From the NCBI RefSeq assembly GCF_964031165.1, contig NZ_OZ035011.1, positions 719,001 through 783,000 on the forward strand: a stretch of DNA of 64,000 bases, given 5' to 3'. Origin of the DNA: Rickettsiella endosymbiont of Rhagonycha lignosa. Lineage in GTDB: Bacteria > Pseudomonadota > Gammaproteobacteria > Diplorickettsiales > Diplorickettsiaceae. Below the pieces are notes generated by a model. That model worked only from the letters and a program-made list of their open reading frames with translations. It made no database searches and had not been told where the DNA came from. This document shows positions 59,001 to 64,000 of the stretch, piece by piece. Each line of letters starts with the position of its first letter. The first letter of the stretch is position 1. The translations under genes were made by a program, and so were the position numbers.

Positions 59001-60540
59001 CGGTGTCAAGGATGTCGAAGAAAATATCGATGTTATTATTCCGCGACCCTACGAAGCCAATGCTTTTTTCCACCATAATAAAACTAATTTAGTATGGACG
59101 AATAGGCTGAGTAATCGCACTAAAGAGGTTGAACCCTTTTCGCTAATAGTAAAGAAATTTTTCGAAGAACCTAAGTTGCAGACGTTGGTATTAAAGTTTA
59201 CCGATCAGGAAATAGCATTAAATAATAAATTAACAGAACTTAAGGCAGCCGAAGATTTTAAATCGGTAAAAAATGCTCATCTTGCTCGCTTGCGCGCAGA
59301 ATCCTTATCGATTATACATCCTGAGCAACTTTTACCTAAAGCAGCTCAAAATGTGACTGAGATTAGTGTAGCTCAGGATCATTACTCGAGTAATGATATT
59401 AATGCGACTTCTATTGAGTCAGAAGAGCATATGCCTGTTTATTCGCGTGAGGAAACGAGTGGGATTGATAGGATTAGACTGCGTCGTTCTGCTGCAAAGG
59501 ATTCTGATTTTGGCGGTACTTCAGATGCAACGCGTTTACGGAATTGGGTGCATTATCCACGATTAATCGCAGAAAATATGTTGCGTACAACAGGAGAAAT
59601 TTTTACAATGCTTCGATCAAATATTCACAATCTCAGTTCTTACTTACCAGATATAAACTTTTCTGGTAATCCAGACTCACTTAATGAAGCTTCCATTTTA
59701 GGAAATAAAACTTCCATAGTTCACCCCATTGCTATTCAAGAATATGTAGTTAATGCTCAGGATGTGCCATTAAAAACATGTTTTCCTTTAAAATTAGTGG
59801 ATCCCGAACAAGGATCTATTGATGGAGTAAGTTGTCGCATTCCTAATGCAAAGATTAATTTCTTCCATAACACTTTTGATCCCGCACCTTTTGAACAGCC
59901 TGAAGATAGTTTTACTAATTGTCACCCCACCGAATGGTATGACCGACCCGCAGTTATTTGTGAAGGAGAAAAAACTACGGCTATTGTTATCCCACATTTA
60001 CCACATCGTATTTTTGATCCGCTTGATAGCTGGTTGATGCTAGGACAACTAACTATAGCAATGCTTAACCAATTTTTTTCCAAACCAGTGAATGAGACTC
60101 GATATCAATTAGTGGAAGAGTTTTCCTTGAAAATATCATTCTTATTGGAGATAAAATTAACAGCGGCGAAGCTGAAATTAAAAAGCTTGCAAAAACAAAA
60201 AGAAGTAAGTATGAAAGAATTAAATTGGATTTCACTACAGTTAGAAGACCGACAAGAAGAGTTTGAACAATTCCGAAAACTTAATCGGATAACAAATCAT
60301 GAAGTAACAGAATTTACAGAGAACTTATTTGCTTTGCAAGAAATGTTGGATGAAGTAGAAGAGATGCCCACGCATACCTCTTCCAATTTCGCACAAAAAG
60401 ACAATGACGTATTTGCGCGTGCAGCTAACGGAAATTACTCAAGTCATTTCTTTGGGTTAACGCGGCCTTCTGGTTTCTTTGAGGGTGCCGCGAATCAAAT
60501 TAATACGGTAAAAAGGTTAATTTCAGCGTCTGTATCATAA
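53095..60540 (+). CDS. giant modular toxin-like protein (ankyrin, TPR, CheD-like deamidase, pore-like region)
   Basis: 2481-aa protein. Domains in order: Ser/Glu-rich N-terminus; ankyrin repeats about 146-460 (SLLHKAALEEDLPLIKFLV, GGNTPLHTAVIRSNLDVV, DGNTPLHEAL); TPR-like helices about 627-786; a CheD-like segment about 826-960 with Thr829, Cys835, His852 and ISGG at 880-883; a furin-type site RRRR at 1101-1104; a hydrophobic Gly-rich region about 1228-1327, resembling TcdA/TcdB-type pore regions; a Cys cluster about 1401-1432; RTX-like Asp/Gly turns (GGKKDD near 1535, GLDGAEGSD near 1560); a second basic site RLRR at 2128-2131; and a C-terminal coiled coil about 2339-2426. There is no signal peptide. 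ATG 53095 is preferred to TTG 53080. Candidate host-targeting toxin; export route unknown. Confidence 0.8.
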   Translation: MPSSSSSEYDHLSTPAFNARYKLLAGFIKIHQEMIDSAYTKIHQEFLSSTENNFSDFIKKDNPKIQSEYNKIWGIYERFKDENKNDVNKITENIFALNINENESEESVDSEVSIESVGSIQDTNNIESEEGLESIESINDDSTLDRKSLLHKAALEEDLPLIKFLVVTGHAINLQDAQHKTALYDACSQLKIASANILLDMGADPNLGNSHIKYKYISKETHTEQELRGSRVPLVAVIKSTATVTAAKLTTTSLTGEDFSNLSDEQATKQAAAKLVEKLIAKAADVNLKTGKKEFPALHRAVDKKKLLIIKEIIKSGKTNFELVDQGGETALHMVADYRTSDDKEHEQSEMQEEKEIAEVLVQHVEALDIKEHLGGNTPLHTAVIRSNLDVVKAIYKEDYRFFSHQKILSIPNKDGNTPLHEALKEAQRGPKILAFLLSVATKDDLAIVNNKGETVSQMTDRLLQEADSVKSLTDEINAAAEALELILDDNSLSNENIIPASAEIEELHTAISNLRDNDSFENKESDDLGGGLSKNADDLFSALENYKKSPGLSVKDANNLLKKINKLTADTEIEFFHENYLNSLENVKQQNYFAWKAEQLRLPSSFPDLRPIDPNLVSRHPDQTYILAEQWYEHGLQAYHNRNYPTAITSLEKSVNFFKPRYSRHRALAFAHDTLASAYLAANNNINVQNNQILFDDNNANAQVNLEEAIKIYLPLKEYQFLESVYQNLAKIYVKDEYSIARFEEINRKKLSLDNQEQLQGHLALAGLYKQLGEQAFVSASFSMQDLWTRESYHYHQAYKLSQGKLDNSAHVVLQREIGIANDENLGTYNIQQCVAVVAFDPVTKKVVLSHFDKASGPASFIQQLANEFPGPAPIDLYISGGRDRVTPASTIIPSKVSDNNIDFVLKQIHLKNSEDSIDGNPENGRFKIKACDIGDKPSPEGIVFDVQAQAQRLVHATPNLDDTSLESRAVNFILQKSKADYVCPLNPVDFTKSETERTISFSSAEQQQIRDKTAEYTQYYSYGTEGKTWQHDQLLYPLMTVNNEIDRVTRQDFDQGLLTDYLTHYRNSLQGAPLRTNTLQVADDDEENFNQWLLCLGNRRRREAGPCTLDSEHLLEGMRKLPESKQAEFLEQVSKRKVGGAKQEEIATLVHNQETTNHLKKVGSISAKLLDGLFYDDAIMGLSKGDPSQAMQLGGFKALSYGLGKASARMDATGLDLIAEGKTIPGNLLRAGGPVVRRGTSILIGFDLYKQASELQKDSNNTDALVGVVSDGIQIGTDLVTGGIEVAEITSERIALMGISEVTGPVGEAVVGIVILGDRIYEDVEKVDQENHLVHLTVLERIEEGGLAFAGFESRTYLKKMFDEVNEYKRILPKRFEFLKNHPEVKYIIFPAIEKTNLNCNGVREEESCTAGGPMFASRCSTRKVGCDPIFAEIENNSADFSAPRSGFKVTREIIVAPAGSQLLCVPTAEDGDELPTEAAFFCENAIGLERSATNNGTIALFQLGVGMDGVIGFPELINAFMINNGAKYYRGGKKDDQFFLQATEVISAIDAKTFASGLDGAEGSDSLLLQEFKPSADKIMVDFANGNLRYNNKTLAITRIEKLFGGAVPLDITAACDTEEIHLRNGAIVQQTNTLLIPQSSCAYGFATYLQAPVTLNVNIEAEAGNFPYYILPGKGNMAVNSTAEGKSNAEQEIIFKLPISDVMSIQASMTSTALNLTLNAEDKAEAFKFELHTNLFNRTRIYFMDAELRVGYKNLYLFPILGKPNPSTAAIMDKYAPIASRLNLICSLMTENNEQIVIGHNGHEVMQNNPRAFRTHLNGNGGEGVFVIQSGMPSLRRSHLPIPETVVYRRPEDTRIDTLDFRPLVEQIQAGNSTAKLVIIPPNAQNHLGDDLLLLLGIAAAPPSQRLIEVATVRLKDARLDHWYKHYLHILLNDNLPQQIAGRHAHLYLKPMPLEFAAQYEMASVGVKDVEENIDVIIPRPYEANAFFHHNKTNLVWTNRLSNRTKEVEPFSLIVKKFFEEPKLQTLVLKFTDQEIALNNKLTELKAAEDFKSVKNAHLARLRAESLSIIHPEQLLPKAAQNVTEISVAQDHYSSNDINATSIESEEHMPVYSREETSGIDRIRLRRSAAKDSDFGGTSDATRLRNWVHYPRLIAENMLRTTGEIFTMLRSNIHNLSSYLPDINFSGNPDSLNEASILGNKTSIVHPIAIQEYVVNAQDVPLKTCFPLKLVDPEQGSIDGVSCRIPNAKINFFHNTFDPAPFEQPEDSFTNCHPTEWYDRPAVICEGEKTTAIVIPHLPHRIFDPLDSWLMLGQLTIAMLNQFFSKPVNETRYQLVEEFSLKISFLLEIKLTAAKLKLKSLQKQKEVSMKELNWISLQLEDRQEEFEQFRKLNRITNHEVTEFTENLFALQEMLDEVEEMPTHTSSNFAQKDNDVFARAANGNYSSHFFGLTRPSGFFEGAANQINTVKRLISASVS

Positions 60541-60602
60541 AGGCGCTGGGATTCATTTAACGAGTATGCGTATAATTGCTGAAATATTCAGTTGGATGTG
60601 TT

Positions 60603-61259
60603 ATGCAAATCAATCGAGCGCGCTTTATTACTTTAGAGGGCATTGAGGGCGTAGGAAAGTCAACGCAACTTAAATTTATCGCCGATTATTTGCAGCAAGC
60701 GGGAATCGCGCTGACCGTTACGCGTGAGCCGGGAGGTACGGAAGTCGCAGAAGCCATACGTGCTTTAGTGTTACAATCCGATTTTTCACCGGAAACTATT
60801 ATTCCTGAATCCGAGCTATTATTATTTTTTGCGGCACGTGCGCAACATATCCACTATGTCATTAAACCGGCCTTGCAACGCGGTGATTGGGTACTCTGTG
60901 ATCGATTTACTGAAACCAGTTATGCTTACCAAGGCGGCGGTAGAGGCATTGATTTGGCCTTTATTCGTAGTTTGCAGTTATGGGTACAACAAGATTTAAA
61001 AGTGGATGCCGTTTTATTACTCGATGCACCGGTCGATATTGCCTTACGTCGTACACAACGTCGAAAAACCTCAGACCGTATTGAAGCCGAGAAACAAGAT
61101 TTCTTTACGCGCGCACGGGCCAGTTATCTCGAGCGCTCCAAACAAATGGCGGATTGTTATCATGTGATTGATGCCAGTCGTTCATTAAAGGATGTACAAA
61201 AACAAATTAAGCAGGTGTTGGAGCAACTAGTCGCATTATGGGTAAAATCAGATGAATAA
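60603..61259 (+). CDS. tmk: thymidylate kinase
   Basis: 218-aa nucleoside monophosphate kinase making dTDP. P-loop EGIEGVGKSTQ, DR(F/Y) motif CDRFTETSYAYQGGGRGID, LID segment RRTQRRKTSDRIE. ATG 60603 is chosen over TTG 60576 because the family begins just before the P-loop strand. It overlaps holB by 8 bases. Confidence 0.96.
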   Translation: MQINRARFITLEGIEGVGKSTQLKFIADYLQQAGIALTVTREPGGTEVAEAIRALVLQSDFSPETIIPESELLLFFAARAQHIHYVIKPALQRGDWVLCDRFTETSYAYQGGGRGIDLAFIRSLQLWVQQDLKVDAVLLLDAPVDIALRRTQRRKTSDRIEAEKQDFFTRARASYLERSKQMADCYHVIDASRSLKDVQKQIKQVLEQLVALWVKSDE

Positions 61260-62229
61260 TTATTCAGCGCCTTTACCCTGGCAAGCGCAACAATGGCAGC
61301 AGCTGTATCACTGTCATCAAGAAGGCCGATTAGCGCATGCTTTATTGCTGGTAGGACAAGCGGGTTTGGGTAAAACCTTATTTGCAGCAAATTTTGCTAA
61401 AACCTTACTCTGTAAACAGCCAGTGCAGCAAATAGCGTGCGGCCGTTGTCGTGATTGTGTGTTAGTGGCCGCGGCAACCCATCCCGATTTGTGTTGGCTT
61501 GCTACAGAAAAATCCAGTCAGGGCATTAAAATTGATCAAGTACGCGCGGTGATAGAAAAATTAAATCACACCAGTCAAGCAAGCTACAAAATTATTGTAA
61601 TTAATCCAGCGGATAGCTTATTGCTGGCAGCGAGCCATGCTTTATTAAAAAGTTTAGAAGAACCGAGTGAACGAACCTTATTTATTTTATTGACTGAAAA
61701 AATTGAGTGCTTATTACCCACTATTCGTAGTCGTTGCCAAGTGATTCGCTTTGCGACGCCAGAAAAATCGCTGGCGACGACTTGGTTAGCGCAGCAACTT
61801 CCAGCGTCAACACCTATCGATAAGCTTTATCGTTTATCCGCCGGTGCGCCATTACTTGCATTGAGCTATGCCCAGCAAAATTATTATTCATTTTATACCG
61901 ACTTGTTGGCCTCATTAGCGCAATTATTCAATCAAGAACTGGATCCCGTCCACTGTGCAGCACAGTATGTGAAAAGTGATACGCGGCAATTATTATCGAC
62001 GCTATTGAATGTCATCAGCGAATTGCTTAAATGCCAGTTACTGAACGGATATTTAGCGATAGAGGGTGCGTTATCGCATTTAGCCGCGCGCATGTCGACG
62101 GATTTTTTGTTGCAGTATTTTGATAGCTTATTGGCATTACAAGCGCATACCGCTAAAATCAGCTTGAACTTACCCTTAATGTTAGAAGATCTGTTTTCTC
62201 GTTGGGCTTTACAAGGTAAATCATGTTAG
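61252..62229 (+). CDS. holB: DNA polymerase III delta' subunit
   Basis: 325-aa clamp-loader subunit. AAA+ module with GQAGLGKTLFAANFA, zinc-binding CGRCRDC (with C at LLCKQP forming the fourth ligand), and the sensor segment ALLKSLEEPSERTLFILLTE with SRC in TIRSRCQVIRF. Overlaps tmk upstream and tatD downstream by 7 bases; the pilZ gene often found here is absent. Confidence 0.95.
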   Translation: MNNYSAPLPWQAQQWQQLYHCHQEGRLAHALLLVGQAGLGKTLFAANFAKTLLCKQPVQQIACGRCRDCVLVAAATHPDLCWLATEKSSQGIKIDQVRAVIEKLNHTSQASYKIIVINPADSLLLAASHALLKSLEEPSERTLFILLTEKIECLLPTIRSRCQVIRFATPEKSLATTWLAQQLPASTPIDKLYRLSAGAPLLALSYAQQNYYSFYTDLLASLAQLFNQELDPVHCAAQYVKSDTRQLLSTLLNVISELLKCQLLNGYLAIEGALSHLAARMSTDFLLQYFDSLLALQAHTAKISLNLPLMLEDLFSRWALQGKSC

Positions 62230-63005
62230 TTGACTCACATTGTCATTTGGATCGATTGGATCTGGATTATTTTAAAAAAGACCTAAGTGCCTGTCTGGAG
62301 TTTGCTAGAGAGCAAGGTGTGATACACTTTCTTTGTGTCTGTATTGATTTAGCCAATTTTCCGGCCGTATTAACGATTGCTGAGCAATTTACCGATGTTT
62401 CCGCGTCTGTCGGCGTGCATCCTACCGAACAAGTCGCTCAAGAAGCGACATTCGAAGAATTAACTAAGCTTGCAAAACATCCTAAAGTGGTGGCTATCGG
62501 CGAGACGGGTTTGGATTATTACCGTGAAAATACCGAAAAGGAATGTCAACAACAACGATTTCGGCAACATATTCGTGCGGCTATTGCGGTGAATAAGCCA
62601 TTGATTGTGCATACTCGAGCAGCGCGCACCGATACGTTGCGTATTTTAATAGAAGAGGATGCGCAGCAGGTGGGCGGTGTACTGCATTGTTTTACGGAAG
62701 ATCTAGATATGGCTGAGGCCGCTATTGAAGAAAATTTTTATATATCTTTTTCTGGAATTATAACGTTTAAAAATGCTGTTGAGTTAAAAGCTATTGCGCA
62801 AACATTACCTTTGGAACGCCTGTTAATTGAAACAGATTCACCTTATTTAGCACCGCAACCATTTCGCGGTAAACCTAATCAACCGGCTTACGTGCGTTAC
62901 GTTGCCGAATATTTAGCTGAATTGCGTGATTGTTCGTTAGAAGATATTGCCAATCAAACCACCACTAATTTTTTTACTTTATTTAAACAAGCACAACATA
63001 ACTAG
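62223..63005 (+). CDS. tatD: TatD-family metal-dependent deoxyribonuclease
   Basis: 260-aa TIM-barrel hydrolase. Metal ligands are visible: HxH in DSHCHLDRLD, Glu in AIGETGLDYY, His in IVHTRAA and LHCFTED, Asp in LLIETDSPYLAP. Equivalent to YcfH/TatD downstream of holB in enterics. Start overlaps holB, so it is translationally coupled. Confidence 0.95.
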   Translation: MLVDSHCHLDRLDLDYFKKDLSACLEFAREQGVIHFLCVCIDLANFPAVLTIAEQFTDVSASVGVHPTEQVAQEATFEELTKLAKHPKVVAIGETGLDYYRENTEKECQQQRFRQHIRAAIAVNKPLIVHTRAARTDTLRILIEEDAQQVGGVLHCFTEDLDMAEAAIEENFYISFSGIITFKNAVELKAIAQTLPLERLLIETDSPYLAPQPFRGKPNQPAYVRYVAEYLAELRDCSLEDIANQTTTNFFTLFKQAQHN

Positions 63006-63049
63006 TCAGTGGATAGACGTTAACTTTTTAAAGAGAGACGTTTTAAATA

Positions 63050-64000
63050 ATGCGCGTATTATTTTTCTGTGTATTGCTTGTTAGCTGTAGTCTATGTATG
63101 GCGGAAAGCGCTAGCGAACGAGCAACCGCTGCAAATTTTAATTCGATACAGACCCAACCGAAAAAATTAAGCCGTTTTTTGCATGACATGCCGAAAGGAG
63201 GTGATTTGCATAATCATCTGGGTGGTGTGAGTATGGCGGAGAATATGTTGCGTTATGCGCAACAGGATGCTTTGTGTGTCAATAGTCATAATTTTAGCGT
63301 ACACAGCGATCGCCGTTGTCCAAAGCAACTGAGCATTGCGCAGATACAACAATTCCCAATTTTATACAATCAATTGATTGACGCCTGGTCGATGCGTCAT
63401 TTTCGTCCGGGGAAAGAAACAGGACATGATCATTTTTTTGCGACGTTTATAAAATATTTGCCTATTTTGATGAAACATCGTGCCGAGATGGTGAATGAGG
63501 CAGTGGAAAGGGCGTGTCGAGAAAATTTAATCTATCTGGAACTGATGATTATGCCAGATGATGATAAATCCGGATTATTAGGAAGTCAGATTGCTTGGGA
63601 TGATAATTTAGTCAGCTTGCGCGAAAAACTTTTAAAATCAGGGGTTCTTCCTATTGTAAGGGATATTTCTAAGCAATTAGATAGCTATCAAAAACCATTG
63701 CAATCATTTTTAAACGGGCCTGGAAAGCAGCTGTGTCCAGATTTTAAACTGCGTTATTTATATCAAGTATTACGTGAGCAGCCGCGCACACAAGTTTTTG
63801 CACAATTATTAACCGGTTTTGAAGCGGCAAACCGTGATCCACGTATTGTTGGCATTAATCTCGTGCAAGCGGAAGATGGAAAAATATCCATGCGCGACTA
63901 TTCCTTGCAGATGCGCATGATAGGATTTTTACATCAACACTATCCCAAGGTTAAGATTAGTTTGCATGCGGGCGAATTGGTTCCTGGTTTGGTGCCGATG
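63050..64000 (+). CDS. secreted adenosine deaminase-family protein (partial, runs off the window)
   Basis: The first 317 residues of a larger protein; no stop before the window end. The N-terminus MRVLFFCVLLVSCSLCMAES is a signal peptide; LVSC could be a lipobox, or cleavage may follow CMA. The deaminase core shows metal ligands His54 and His56 in KGGDLHNHLGG and HAGEL with His306 and catalytic Glu309; the last metal Asp lies beyond the window. The insertions and export signal resemble ADGF/ADA2-like secreted adenosine deaminases rather than cytosolic Add. ATG 63050 is 44 bases after tatD. It could deplete extracellular or host adenosine. Confidence 0.85.
   Translation, partial: MRVLFFCVLLVSCSLCMAESASERATAANFNSIQTQPKKLSRFLHDMPKGGDLHNHLGGVSMAENMLRYAQQDALCVNSHNFSVHSDRRCPKQLSIAQIQQFPILYNQLIDAWSMRHFRPGKETGHDHFFATFIKYLPILMKHRAEMVNEAVERACRENLIYLELMIMPDDDKSGLLGSQIAWDDNLVSLREKLLKSGVLPIVRDISKQLDSYQKPLQSFLNGPGKQLCPDFKLRYLYQVLREQPRTQVFAQLLTGFEAANRDPRIVGINLVQAEDGKISMRDYSLQMRMIGFLHQHYPKVKISLHAGELVPGLVPM

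Overview
This is an AT-rich gammaproteobacterial chromosome segment. It most resembles an intracellular or symbiotic member of the Legionellales (Coxiellaceae, Rickettsiella-like). That placement is an inference from gene content: Legionellales-style housekeeping synteny, a LetA/UvrY regulator, a tandem family of small outer-membrane barrels, orphan membrane proteins of T4SS-effector style, frequent homopolymer frameshifts, and a giant ankyrin/TPR toxin-like protein of the kind known from arthropod symbionts. No sequence search was possible.

Layout. 0-4.5 kb: rnr and rlmB, split by an orphan membrane protein on the opposite strand. 4.6-12.5 kb: a small Cys-rich membrane protein, tadA, tRNA-Ser, the response regulator letA/uvrY, then a decayed zone (HAD-like pseudogene, two IS5-type transposase remnants, an intact ABM-domain gene and a small exported protein), then uvrC-pgsA and tRNA-Gly/Cys/Leu in the order seen in enterics. 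12.5-17.7 kb: a 7Fe-8S ferredoxin, an orphan 576-aa protein, tsaB-ycaR, and an orphan 603-aa multi-spanning membrane protein. 17.8-22.3 kb: pheS-pheT-ihfA, tRNA-Pro, uspA. 22.3-24.4 kb: a sparse region with a DUF378-type protein and a frameshifted EndoU-like toxin gene. 24.4-34 kb: rmuC, slt, a secreted reprolysin-like metalloprotease, a BON protein, a 26-aa membrane peptide, ssb and uvrA. 34-39.7 kb: seven tandem paralogous outer-membrane barrel genes. Four of them share one cassette: promoter, 16-bp palindrome, Shine-Dalgarno, gene, own terminator. 39.7-43.5 kb: ubiA, an IS4-family element with target duplication and a frameshifted transposase, and a kinase-like orphan. 43.7-51.7 kb: coaD-fdx, then the fatty-acid/phospholipid cluster rpmF-plsX-fabH-fabD-fabG-acpP-fabF-mltG. 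51.8-60.5 kb: an insertion that separates mltG from tmk, holding a choline-kinase-like gene and a giant 2481-codon gene. 60.6-64 kb: tmk-holB-tatD and a truncated secreted adenosine-deaminase-family gene.

The most exciting item is the giant protein (53095-60540). It combines ankyrin repeats, TPR-like repeats, a domain with the exact Thr(-6)/Cys(0)/His(+17) spacing and local sequence of CheD glutamine deamidases, two furin-type basic sites, a hydrophobic pore-like region and RTX-like Asp/Gly segments. I read it as a candidate host-directed deamidase toxin. Second in interest are the coordinately built OMP array and the PI3/4-kinase-like orphan beside the IS element. A general pattern is that accessory genes sit in the junctions of conserved operons.
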